Part shown: positions 8,531 through 16,569 of the stretch, one piece after another | Numbering within the stretch: position 1 is the stretch's first letter | How the letters are laid out: the number at the start of each line of letters is the position of its first letter | Assembly: GCA_002737445.1 (NCBI GenBank) | Contig: NSIR01000001.1 | Coordinates: 95,288-159,287 of the forward strand | Source of the DNA: Nitrosarchaeum sp. | Lineage (GTDB): Archaea > Thermoproteota > Nitrososphaeria > Nitrososphaerales > Nitrosopumilaceae | DNA: 64,000 nt | Reading direction: 5' to 3' | Program-made: the position numbers and the translations under genes | Notes under the pieces: generated by a model | What the model was told of the DNA's origin: nothing | Database searches by the model: none | What the model saw: the letters and a program-made list of their open reading frames with translations, nothing else

Positions 8531-9121
8531 TTAACTTGCCTCTACTTTAGATTTTGAATCAGTTGTACCTGCTATGGATTTTTTTATCTCTTCTTGAATC
8601 CAATCATCTGCACCAAGGAATGGTTGTCTGCATGTAATGCCGATTTTTCCCATTGTAGATGCTTTACCTAATGATACTGCAGTAATTCTTGCACGTATAG
8701 TTGAACCAACTTTTAATGTTCTGCCACTTTGATTTGCTAAAATCATTCCGGACTTTACATCACTTTTTAGATAATCATCCATAACTTGTGACAAGTGTAA
8801 CAATGCATCTGTTGGACCAATTCTTACAAATGCACCAAAGTCTGTGATATCTACAATTTCACCTTGAACTATTTCTTGTAATTTTGGATAAAATGTTAAT
8901 GCTTCAAATGTAACTTTATGAAATGTTCCGCCATCCCCTGCAATCATTTTTCCCAATTCTTCTACTTTGGCATCTAAAATCATAATGATATATCCTAATT
9001 CTGCGTTAATCATACTCTCATACTTGTCCTTGAGAATGTTCATTGCGGCTTTTTTGATTGGTGTTGAAAATAATCCCGGTGGAATTCTTACAACATCAAG
9101 TAGGGTAGATATAGAAAACAA
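8531..9121 (-). CDS. rpo7: DNA-directed RNA polymerase subunit Rpo7 (E')
   Basis: 196 residues. The N-terminal RNP-like tip domain (about 1-80) attaches to the polymerase core, and the C-terminal S1/OB domain (from about residue 85, with GEIVDITDFGAFVRIGP) binds exiting RNA. It forms the polymerase stalk with Rpo4. It is the first gene of an rpo7-spt4(-nadC) unit. Its upstream region is shared with the divergent Mrp gene. Starts with ATG. Confidence 0.93.
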   Translation of the reverse strand: MFSISTLLDVVRIPPGLFSTPIKKAAMNILKDKYESMINAELGYIIMILDAKVEELGKMIAGDGGTFHKVTFEALTFYPKLQEIVQGEIVDITDFGAFVRIGPTDALLHLSQVMDDYLKSDVKSGMILANQSGRTLKVGSTIRARITAVSLGKASTMGKIGITCRQPFLGADDWIQEEIKKSIAGTTDSKSKVEAS

Positions 9122-9237
9122 CTAATTTAATTTTCCTGAATTTGAATTTATGAATCTTTGGGTAATTGGCGCGTAATTAGAGTAATTTTTTATGGAATTT
9201 CTAATTAATCTGCGATTTTTTAACTAACTAGCCTATG

Positions 9238-9248
9238 TTTAAATAAAC
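9238..9248 (+). promoter_or_regulatory. TATA box for the Mrp/Nbp35 gene
   Basis: TTTAAATAAAC centred about 26 nt before ATG 9269. This is a clear example of the leaderless promoter layout seen across the window. Confidence 0.65.
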
Positions 9249-9268
9249 TAGATCGACTTTTTTTATTA

Positions 9269-10372
9269 ATGGTCGGAATTGATCAAATTCTTGAAAAACT
9301 AAGTACCGTCATTGATCCTGATTTAAAAAAAGACATTGTTTCAATGGGAATGATTAAAGATCTTGAATTAACTGACGGAAATTTGAAATTTACTTTGGAA
9401 CTTACAACTCCGGCATGTCCATTTAATGTGGAAATTGAAGATGATGTACGAAAAGCAATTGCGGAAATTAAAGAATTAAAAAATTTCGATTTAAAAGTTA
9501 CTGCCAAAGTTATGGAAGGTCGTTCACTTGAGGCAGACACTTCAATGGCAACTGTCAAAAACATTATTGGTGTTGCAAGTGGTAAAGGTGGTGTAGGTAA
9601 ATCAACTGTCTCTTTAAATTTAGCTTTGGCATTGTCTCAAGCTGGCGCCAAAGTCGGATTGCTTGATGCTGATATCTATGGTCCTAGTATTCCGTTAATG
9701 CTTGGAATGAAAAGCGCTTACATGGATGTAGAAAACAACAAACTGCAACCTGCAGTATCAAACGGATTGCAAGTAGTATCATTTGGTTTTTTCGCTGAAC
9801 AATCTCACCAAGCCGCAATTTATCGTGGTCCAATTATTTCTGGAATTTTAAAACAATTTCTAGTTGACACGAATTGGTCTGACTTGGATTATCTAATTGT
9901 TGATTTACCTCCTGGAACTGGTGATATTCCATTAACTCTTGCACAAACAATTCCTATTACTGGAATTTTGGTAGTTACAACTCCTCAGGATGTAGCAAGC
10001 AATGTGGCTGTTAAAGCAATTGGAATGTTTACAAAATTAAATGTCCCAATACTTGGTGTTGTAGAAAATATGAGTTATTTTATTTGTCCTAGTTGCACTG
10101 AAAAACACTATATTTTTGGTCAAGGTGGAGCAAAAAAAATTAGTGAAGAATTTAAAATTCCATTTTTAGGTGAAATTCCATTAAACTCTGGAATCATGGC
10201 AGGCTCTGATTTAGGAAAACCAATCATAATTACAAGTCCTGAATCCCCAAGTGCTGTTGCATTTAGAACCAGTGCAAAAAATATCGCAGCTCAATGCAGT
10301 ATTATTGCGGCAAAATTAAAGTCTGATATGGAATCTGAAAATGTATCTTCCTCTACAGTGCCTACAAATTAA
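9269..10372 (+). CDS. Mrp/Nbp35/ApbC-type Fe-S cluster carrier ATPase
   Basis: 367 residues. An N-terminal MIP18/DUF59 domain (about 1-85, with TTPACPF) is fused to a deviant-Walker P-loop NTPase (SGKGGVGKST, signature lysines 106 and 111). A CxxC pair (FICPSC) near residue 270 is the expected bridging [4Fe-4S] site at the dimer interface. The family assembles and delivers Fe-S clusters to apo-proteins such as NadA. It starts at ATG directly after the TATA spacing. Confidence 0.92.
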   Translation: MVGIDQILEKLSTVIDPDLKKDIVSMGMIKDLELTDGNLKFTLELTTPACPFNVEIEDDVRKAIAEIKELKNFDLKVTAKVMEGRSLEADTSMATVKNIIGVASGKGGVGKSTVSLNLALALSQAGAKVGLLDADIYGPSIPLMLGMKSAYMDVENNKLQPAVSNGLQVVSFGFFAEQSHQAAIYRGPIISGILKQFLVDTNWSDLDYLIVDLPPGTGDIPLTLAQTIPITGILVVTTPQDVASNVAVKAIGMFTKLNVPILGVVENMSYFICPSCTEKHYIFGQGGAKKISEEFKIPFLGEIPLNSGIMAGSDLGKPIIITSPESPSAVAFRTSAKNIAAQCSIIAAKLKSDMESENVSSSTVPTN

Positions 10373-10383
10373 TCTGGATTTCT

Positions 10384-10881
10384 GTGAACCTTCCTGATTC
10401 TCTTAGAGCCCAACTGAAAATTCCTCTAGGTACTCTTGTTGTTGAAAGTCAAACAAGTAAAAAAAATATTCAAAATTATTTACCAAAAAATGCATATCTA
10501 ATTACTGTTGGAGATAGAACTACTGAAAAAATGATTGACTATGGTTTTATTCCCTCTTTACAAATAATTGACAATCAAGAAAAACGAATCACTAGAGAAT
10601 CACCAAAAAATGATCCGTCATACATACAACTTTCTTGCAATAACCCTGCAGCTCAAATCACTTTGGAAAGCATTGAACAAATCAAACATGCATTTACTTT
10701 GAAAACACCTGTACGACTTACCATTTTTGGAGAGGAAGACTTGCTTGTAATTCCTGCATGCATTTTTGCACCTGAAAACTCGATAGTTATGTACGGTCAA
10801 CCAAACCAAGGACTAGTTATCATTCAAGTCACTCCAGAAATTAGAAATAAAACCCAGAGTTTACTTGATTTAATGGAATAA
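10384..10881 (+). CDS. GTP-dependent dephospho-CoA kinase (DUF359)
   Basis: 165 residues. Archaeal DUF359 proteins phosphorylate dephospho-CoA with GTP, the last step of CoA synthesis. The sequence shows the family blocks VGDRTTEKM, IIDNQEKR, FGEEDLLVIPA and YGQPNQGLVIIQV. The start is GTG, 11 nt after the Mrp gene stop, so they probably share a transcript. CoA demand is high in an organism fixing carbon through acyl-CoA intermediates, but that link is inference. Confidence 0.88.
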   Translation: MNLPDSLRAQLKIPLGTLVVESQTSKKNIQNYLPKNAYLITVGDRTTEKMIDYGFIPSLQIIDNQEKRITRESPKNDPSYIQLSCNNPAAQITLESIEQIKHAFTLKTPVRLTIFGEEDLLVIPACIFAPENSIVMYGQPNQGLVIIQVTPEIRNKTQSLLDLME

Positions 10882-10882
10882 T

Positions 10883-10946
10883 CGGGGTATGATGAGACGG
10901 TGGCTGTATGATTTGGTGATTACACTACATAATATTCTGACCCCAT
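10883..10946 (+). ncRNA. Candidate box C/D sRNA
   Basis: Box C (ATGATGA, 10889-10895) and box D (CTGA, 10937-10940) are flanked by GGGG (10884-10887) and CCCC (10941-10944), which can form the terminal stem of a kink-turn. An internal C'-like GTGATTA lies at 10916-10922 and a weak D'-like CTGT at 10904-10907. The guide before box D would be about 14 nt (10923-10936). Length of about 64 nt suits archaeal C/D guides of rRNA 2'-O-methylation. It begins right after the DUF359 stop codon. Internal boxes are degenerate and no target was checked. Confidence 0.5.
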
Positions 10947-11057
10947 TAATTACCATGATCCAATTTTCTCTCTGAATTATTTTACAAAACATAATACACC
11001 AACTCTCATACAAGAATTGACATTTCAGGATAAACGTAGATTTTCCAAGAAATATTT

Positions 11058-11420
11058 GTGAAACTTGATGCTGAGCTTGAATTGCAAATATTGGAAAAAA
11101 TCGGCATATACTCTACTCGCTTTTCCATATCTGAACCTAAAATGCTTCTAACCACAAAGCAGGTATTAGATATGCCAAAGGAAATGACTGAAGGTAGACG
11201 AACATCTGCATACAAGTATTACGGAGTTTCATATTTGCAACACAATATGATTTTCATTAATGTCCGAAAAATTCCAGACGAAAAGAATTTAGAAAATACT
11301 TTGGTTCATGAATTAATTCATATGCGATTTCCATATCTTGCACATGGTAAGCGCTTTAACAAACTAGTTAGACAGGGTCTTAAAGGCAAAACATTTCTGC
11401 CATACCAAAAAAGAAAATAA
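11058..11420 (+). CDS. SprT-like zinc metalloprotease-fold protein
   Basis: 120 residues. A zinc-binding HExxH motif (HELIH, His84-Glu85-His88) and a third ligand in HGKRF (His96) match the compact SprT/WSS1-like fold used in DNA-protein crosslink proteolysis. It is shorter than bacterial SprT and lacks an evident zinc ribbon tail. Substrate is unknown. The start is GTG; it sits between the candidate C/D sRNA and hppA. Confidence 0.7.
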   Translation: MKLDAELELQILEKIGIYSTRFSISEPKMLLTTKQVLDMPKEMTEGRRTSAYKYYGVSYLQHNMIFINVRKIPDEKNLENTLVHELIHMRFPYLAHGKRFNKLVRQGLKGKTFLPYQKRK

Positions 11421-11468
11421 ATTCCTCATTGATTTATATTCACAATTCTCAGGCAACCCAATATCGTT

Positions 11469-13508
11469 ATGGATCTACAACAAATTCTGCCAATCGGGGC
11501 AGGTATTGCATCTTTCATTGTCGCTATAATCATAGTTTCTTGGATCATAAAGCAACCTTCTGGAACTAAAGAAATGATGGAAATCTCAAATGCTGTCAAA
11601 GTTGGAGCAGCCGCATTTCTGAAAAGAGAAATGAGAATTATCATTCCAATTGCCATCGCACTATCAATTATTATTGGTTATTTTATCGGATTTTCAAACG
11701 GTGTAGCATTTGCAGTTGGTGCAACACTATCTGCAGTAGCCGGATTAATTTCATTAAAAATTACTGTAAAGGCAGCAGTTAGAGCCGCTCACCTAAGTGG
11801 CAGTGGACTTGGTAAAACTTTTGTAATGGCATTTAGAGGTGGCGCAACTGTTGGACTTGCAGTACCGGCAATGGCACTATTGGCAATTACCGGTCTTTAC
11901 ATGGTGTATCCAAACCCAATCACCATTGCAGGTGTTGGTATCGGTGCTAGTCTTATTGCATTATTCATAAGAATTGGCGGTGGAATTTTTACAAAAGCTG
12001 CAGATATGGGTGCCGATTTAGTTGGCAAAGTCGAAGTAAATATTCCTGAAGATGATCCTAGAAATCCTGCAACAATTGCAGATAATGTAGGTGATAATGT
12101 CGGTGATGCAGCCGGAATGGGCTCTGATGTTTACGAATCATATATCGTTACAATATTGGCATCACTACTAATTGCAGCATTAATTGGCGCTCCTGAAATT
12201 TTCATGTACCCAATTCTAATTGGATCTTCTGGAATGATTGCATCAATTATTGGCATTGTAATTATTCGTTCTAAAAATATGACTGATGTTATGAAGCCGT
12301 TGAATTTGTCCTTTTACGTTTCTGCAGCAATTGCAATTATTTTGAATTTTATATTTACATTTTATTTTATTGGACAAACAATTACCGCTTATGCATTATT
12401 TGCCTCAACTGTAGTTGGTGTAATTCTTGTTCCAGTGATTCAAAAAATTACAGACAGATATACAAATTACAAATACAAACCAGTTCAAGATATCGTTGAA
12501 TCTGCAAAATGGGGATACGCCTCTTTAACTTTAATGGGAATTATCAAAGGACTGCAATCAACTGGACCCTTCATGATTGCACTAATTATTGCACTTATTG
12601 TTTCATTTAGTATTGCTTCAAGTGCAGCCCCTGAAGGAGCTGATCCTGTTTTGTATGGAATCTTTGGAACTTCGCTAACTGCAATGGCAATGCTAAGTCT
12701 TGCAGGAATTGTTCTTAGTATTGATGCATTTGGACCAATAGCAGATAATGCTGGAGGTATCGTTGAAATGACCGGAATGGGTGAAGAAAATAGAAAAGTT
12801 ACTGATGAAATTGATGCTGTAGGAAATACTACCAAAGCCGTAACCAAAGGATTTGCTATTGCAAGTGCCGGTTTGGCAGCCCTAGCCATGATACAGGCAT
12901 TTCAATTTGAAGCCTCACATATTTTTGCAGGAATTTTAGATTTGAATTATAGTTTAACAAACGTAACTGTCATTGTTGGTCTTTTAGTTGGAGGGCTAAT
13001 TCCATTTATTATCACTGGACAATTAATTGACGGTGTATCTCGTGCTGCCGGAAAAATGGTTGATGAGGTAAGACGTCAATTCAAAGCTGACTCTGGAATT
13101 CTTGCAGGAACTTCTAAACCTGATTATGCTAAATGTGTAGATATTGCAACTGCAGCATCAATTAAAGAACTTTGGAAACCGGCAATAATTGCAATCATTT
13201 CACCAATTCTCTTGGGAATTTTATTAGGACCAACAGCTGTCGCAGGTTTGTTAATGGGTGCAGTAGTAACTGGACTTCCATTGGCATATCACTTGGCAAA
13301 CACTGGTGGTGCATGGGATAATGCAAAGAAACTAGTTGAAATGCAAGGACACAAAGGAACTGAATTACACAAAGTCGCAGTTGTAGGTGATATCATTGGT
13401 GATCCTTACAAAGATACAGCAGGTCCTGCATTAAACACTGTAATTAAATTATTAAACACAATTGCAATCGTCTTTGTATCTGCATTTATTGCAATACTAG
13501 CAATTTAA
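11469..13508 (+). CDS. hppA: Membrane-bound proton-pumping pyrophosphatase, K+-independent type
   Basis: 679 residues, about 16 transmembrane helices. It couples PPi hydrolysis to H+ export. The catalytic signature DNVGDNVGDAAGMGSDVYES is present, as is a second acidic block near the C-terminus (GDIIGDPYKDTAGP). The segment GNTTKAVTKGF carries Lys and Thr where K+-dependent enzymes carry Ala and Gly, so this should be the K+-independent H+ pump. With the soluble pyrophosphatase at 49538 it provides two fates for PPi. Confidence 0.95.
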   Translation: MDLQQILPIGAGIASFIVAIIIVSWIIKQPSGTKEMMEISNAVKVGAAAFLKREMRIIIPIAIALSIIIGYFIGFSNGVAFAVGATLSAVAGLISLKITVKAAVRAAHLSGSGLGKTFVMAFRGGATVGLAVPAMALLAITGLYMVYPNPITIAGVGIGASLIALFIRIGGGIFTKAADMGADLVGKVEVNIPEDDPRNPATIADNVGDNVGDAAGMGSDVYESYIVTILASLLIAALIGAPEIFMYPILIGSSGMIASIIGIVIIRSKNMTDVMKPLNLSFYVSAAIAIILNFIFTFYFIGQTITAYALFASTVVGVILVPVIQKITDRYTNYKYKPVQDIVESAKWGYASLTLMGIIKGLQSTGPFMIALIIALIVSFSIASSAAPEGADPVLYGIFGTSLTAMAMLSLAGIVLSIDAFGPIADNAGGIVEMTGMGEENRKVTDEIDAVGNTTKAVTKGFAIASAGLAALAMIQAFQFEASHIFAGILDLNYSLTNVTVIVGLLVGGLIPFIITGQLIDGVSRAAGKMVDEVRRQFKADSGILAGTSKPDYAKCVDIATAASIKELWKPAIIAIISPILLGILLGPTAVAGLLMGAVVTGLPLAYHLANTGGAWDNAKKLVEMQGHKGTELHKVAVVGDIIGDPYKDTAGPALNTVIKLLNTIAIVFVSAFIAILAI

Positions 13509-13684
13509 TCTTCTACTATCAAAGTTAAATCTAATTCATCAATTTTCGTCTGAATCGCTTTTTGTAAAATATCTGAATGCTTTTCACAAAATTTAAAATA
13601 ATTATCTGCTGTTTGAAAGCAACCACAAATCCACTTTGTTTTTTTGTCGCCCTCTACTGTCCATTTTGAATATACTGCTTTCAT
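13505..13684 (-). CDS. Small CGC/CEKH protein, putative zinc-binding
   Basis: 59 residues starting MKAVYSKWTV. It carries a CGC pair and a downstream C-x2-H (FCEKH), a pattern that could bind one metal ion. It is otherwise charged and soluble, with an acidic C-terminus. It converges on hppA with a 4-nt overlap of the stop codons. No family recognised; coding is supported by the ATG, an open frame filling the gap and normal composition. Confidence 0.6.
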   Translation of the reverse strand: MKAVYSKWTVEGDKKTKWICGCFQTADNYFKFCEKHSDILQKAIQTKIDELDLTLIVED

Positions 13685-13744
13685 ACTTTGTGGAAATTAT
13701 CTTCCCTAAAAAATCTAATTGAAATAATAAAAAAGGAAAAATGA

Positions 13745-14002
13745 TTAAGGACAGCCTTCCATCTTTTGGATGAAATAGCCGTTTGCCTTAATTGCCTCTT
13801 CAACAGGGGCTGGTGCGCCTTGTGAGTGGCAGAATTGACATTCATTGCTGGTCATTGCTGCATTTTCCTCACCGACTGATTTTAACCACGCTTTACCGTA
13901 TGTAATGGCTTTATCGTGATTCTTTTCACCTGTAATTACATCAAAGTGCATGGTATGACCATCCCTTGCTTTGACATAAGTGTCGTATACATGAATTTCC
14001 AT
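13745..14002 (-). CDS. DUF2024 family protein
   Basis: 85 residues matching DUF2024: HVYDTYVKARDGHTMHFDV at the start, a helix with YGKAWLKSVGEE, then ECQFCHSQGAP and the terminal GYFIQKMEGCP. The conserved Cys and His residues suggest metal or redox chemistry, but the family has no assigned function. It is a stand-alone gene; the 86 nt upstream hold nothing else I can identify. Confidence 0.85.
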   Translation of the reverse strand: MEIHVYDTYVKARDGHTMHFDVITGEKNHDKAITYGKAWLKSVGEENAAMTSNECQFCHSQGAPAPVEEAIKANGYFIQKMEGCP

Positions 14003-14088
14003 AATTTTCTTAAAAAAAGGGGATATTTAATTCAAAGATAATTACTTGACTAAAATGTAACTTTATTCGTGCTTGTTTTACGTTTAAT

Positions 14089-14490
14089 CTATTCTTCAAT
14101 TAAAATTTCAATAATATCTGATTCAAGTGTGTAAGCTTTGAAATTTTTTGCTATTCCTGAATAAATAATCCACACAACTGGATTACTAAACATGAATTTT
14201 TTATCTGTGTTTGATGGATATGCATCAGAATTTGGATGCGAATGAAAAATACCTACAACTTGCATATTTTTTTCATCTGCAATTTTATAGACTTTAATTA
14301 ATTCCTCATTTGAAATTGTAAAATTTATTGGAGATTCATCTATATTTTTTGTAAGAAATATTTCTTTAACTAGTGTTTTTTGGGCCTCTATTTTACCAAA
14401 TAATATGGCACACGATTCATTTGGTTTTTCATTATCTGCATGATTTACTAGGATTTTTTTTTGAGATTCTGTTATACTTATTTTTTGCAA
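14089..14490 (-). CDS. JAB1/MPN (JAMM) domain metalloprotease
   Basis: 133 residues from TTG 14490. The JAMM zinc motif is visible as HSHPNSDAYPSNTD (HxH, Ser, Asp) with an upstream Glu in the ESCAILFG strand. Archaeal JAMM proteins remove ubiquitin-like SAMP/Urm1 tags or process sulfur carriers. The frame is open up to GTG 14538, but that start would overlap the cupredoxin gene by 46 nt; TTG 14490 begins just after its stop. Substrate unknown. Confidence 0.8.
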   Translation of the reverse strand: MQKISITESQKKILVNHADNEKPNESCAILFGKIEAQKTLVKEIFLTKNIDESPINFTISNEELIKVYKIADEKNMQVVGIFHSHPNSDAYPSNTDKKFMFSNPVVWIIYSGIAKNFKAYTLESDIIEILIEE

Positions 14491-14492
14491 AT

Positions 14493-15287
14493 CTATTCTA
14501 CTTGAATAGTGGCAATCATCCAAGGGTGTACCATACACATGTATTCGTATTCTCCACTTAATGCACTTGTATCTAGTGTAAATTTCTCCCCTGACTTTAT
14601 CATATTTGAATTAAATGTATCTCCAAAATCCACAGAACTAGTTACAGTGTGTACCATAGAATCTACATTTGTCCATTCAACTATATCCCCTTTTGTGATT
14701 TTTGCTACATCTGGTTCATAATCAGGATTTCCCTCTGTTACAGAATTTTCTAAAATTGTAATTGCAAATATTGGTGCTGTACTTGCCATCTCTTTTGCAG
14801 CCATATCGTTACTTTCAACTGGGGGTTCTGCAACTATGGCTGTATCTGGACTTGTCATTACAAATGAAACCCAAATAATAATTGCTACAATACTTGATAC
14901 TGAAATAATTATTCCAACAGGTTTTACTTTGGTTGGATTTTTTGCGGCAAGATATGTGATAATTATTGTCGGAAACGCAACTGCCATCAATACTCCAACT
15001 AGTGTGACTGTGTAACTTGATGAATTCATTGTTAATGCATATGCACCAAATGCTATTGCGATAGATAGGACGATTACTGTAGTTGCTTTGGCTTTATTGC
15101 TTGTAGAAACGCCTCCATCTAAAATTCCAGCTGAAAGAAATATCAATCCGATAAACATGGTTAGCCCTGTAAGTGCATGCATTCCATCTACAAATGTGTG
15201 AGCTATTCCAGAATAAGACAATATGACACCAGCTAATCCTATTCCCGTAAGTCCCATTCCTGGCATCATAAGATCCCAATTACTCAT
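14493..15287 (-). CDS. Membrane-anchored blue copper (cupredoxin) protein
   Basis: 264 residues. The N-terminal about 150 residues hold roughly five transmembrane helices, and the C-terminal about 95 residues form a plastocyanin-like domain outside the membrane. Type 1 copper ligands are visible: the His of MVHTVTS and the Cys, His and Met of CMVHPWM. Such proteins replace cytochrome c as electron carriers in ammonia-oxidizing archaea. It is divergent from ctaB by 92 bp, so a link to the terminal oxidase is likely but inferred. The JAMM gene follows 2 nt after its stop. Confidence 0.88.
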   Translation of the reverse strand: MSNWDLMMPGMGLTGIGLAGVILSYSGIAHTFVDGMHALTGLTMFIGLIFLSAGILDGGVSTSNKAKATTVIVLSIAIAFGAYALTMNSSSYTVTLVGVLMAVAFPTIIITYLAAKNPTKVKPVGIIISVSSIVAIIIWVSFVMTSPDTAIVAEPPVESNDMAAKEMASTAPIFAITILENSVTEGNPDYEPDVAKITKGDIVEWTNVDSMVHTVTSSVDFGDTFNSNMIKSGEKFTLDTSALSGEYEYMCMVHPWMIATIQVE

Positions 15288-15379
15288 ACAGTTGAGCTCA
15301 TTACCGTGAATACTTAATTCTTTTGAAATAACTAGAAATATCTAATGCGATTAAATTAAATGCCATCCAATTCAACACT

Positions 15380-16267
15380 ATGGGATTGTCATTAAAAGAA
15401 ATAATGGAAATATCCAAACCACGAATTGTTGTATTACTAGTAATTACTGCAGTTACATCCATGTATGCTGCAAATAAACTGGTACCAAATGCCCCACCTC
15501 TTGACTATCTAGCATACTTGCATATTGTTATCGCAGGTACATTAGCATCAGCTGGCTCTAGTGCTTTGAATCACTATTATGATAAAGACATTGATCCAAA
15601 AATGACTCGAACTAGTACAAGACCCATTCCTTCTGGTCGAATGGCAGCTTCTCATGTTTTAATTTACGGATTGCTTGTCAGCTGCATTTCTGTAATTTAT
15701 GGATATTTTGCACTAAATGCACTTTCAGCATTTTTTATCGCAGTTGGAATATTTTCATATGTCATAATTTACACAGTTTGGCTAAAGCGATTAAATTCAT
15801 CAAATATTGTAATTGGCGGTATTGCTGGTAGTGCAGCATCTTGGGCTGGCTGGTCTGCTGCAACTGGTAGTTTGGATTTATTGGGATTTCTTGTAGGATT
15901 TTTGGTATTCGTATGGACTCCATCACACTTTTGGTGTCTTGCAATGAAGCTCAAAGAAGAATACACCCAAGCCAACATTCCAATGCTTCCAGTTGTAATT
16001 GGAATGCAAAGAACTTCAAAATACATTTTGGGAAATACTTTGATTTTACTTCCATACTCTTTACTACTTTGTGCATTTGGTATGGGAATTGTATATGCGG
16101 TAATTGCTATAGTCTCTGGAGGATTAATGCTCACTTATCATTATAGGTTAACAAAGAATCCTACTTCTGAATTTGCATGGAAATCATACAAAGTAACTGC
16201 TCCATATCTTACAATAATTTTTGTTGCAATAGCCCTTGATGCAGTATTTCATTTTCCGCTATTCTAA
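15380..16267 (+). CDS. ctaB: Protoheme IX farnesyltransferase (heme O synthase)
   Basis: 295-residue UbiA-type prenyltransferase with about eight or nine transmembrane helices. The prenyl-diphosphate/Mg2+ motif NHYYDKDID and the following MTRTSTRPIPSGR are diagnostic of CtaB/CyoE. It makes heme O for the aa3/o-type terminal oxidase. It begins with ATG and overlaps the convergent winged-helix gene by 9 nt. Confidence 0.93.
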   Translation: MGLSLKEIMEISKPRIVVLLVITAVTSMYAANKLVPNAPPLDYLAYLHIVIAGTLASAGSSALNHYYDKDIDPKMTRTSTRPIPSGRMAASHVLIYGLLVSCISVIYGYFALNALSAFFIAVGIFSYVIIYTVWLKRLNSSNIVIGGIAGSAASWAGWSAATGSLDLLGFLVGFLVFVWTPSHFWCLAMKLKEEYTQANIPMLPVVIGMQRTSKYILGNTLILLPYSLLLCAFGMGIVYAVIAIVSGGLMLTYHYRLTKNPTSEFAWKSYKVTAPYLTIIFVAIALDAVFHFPLF

Positions 16268-16567
16268 TTCTTTATTTTCTAAACCTGGAAAACTTGCCTC
16301 ATAATCTTTTTCCATCATTTCCTGATTTTGTTCCTCAACTGCATCCATCTCTTCTTTAATTATCACTGTCTCTAATCTACGTGCATCTTTTGTTACCCAA
16401 GTCACTTTGATTAATCCTAAAATTTCTAAATCTAGTAATATTTTGTTGAATTTACCTTCAGTAATTATTATCTCATCTTTAGTTAATGATTTCATCAACT
16501 CTACATCTGTTAGGGCATTTACTTCCCTGATTTTTTCATTTATTATGTTTTTTAATAGTATTGCCAT
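16259..16567 (-). CDS. Putative winged-helix protein downstream of cdc48
   Basis: 102 residues. A helical N-terminus followed by a LEILGLIKVTW segment and a KDARRLETVII hairpin resembles a winged-helix domain (about residues 15-72); the acidic tail is Glu-rich. It starts 2 nt after the cdc48 stop, so it is co-translated with cdc48 and might be an adaptor or regulator. No specific family recognised. Confidence 0.65.
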   Translation of the reverse strand: MAILLKNIINEKIREVNALTDVELMKSLTKDEIIITEGKFNKILLDLEILGLIKVTWVTKDARRLETVIIKEEMDAVEEQNQEMMEKDYEASFPGLENKELE

Positions 16568-16569
16568 GT

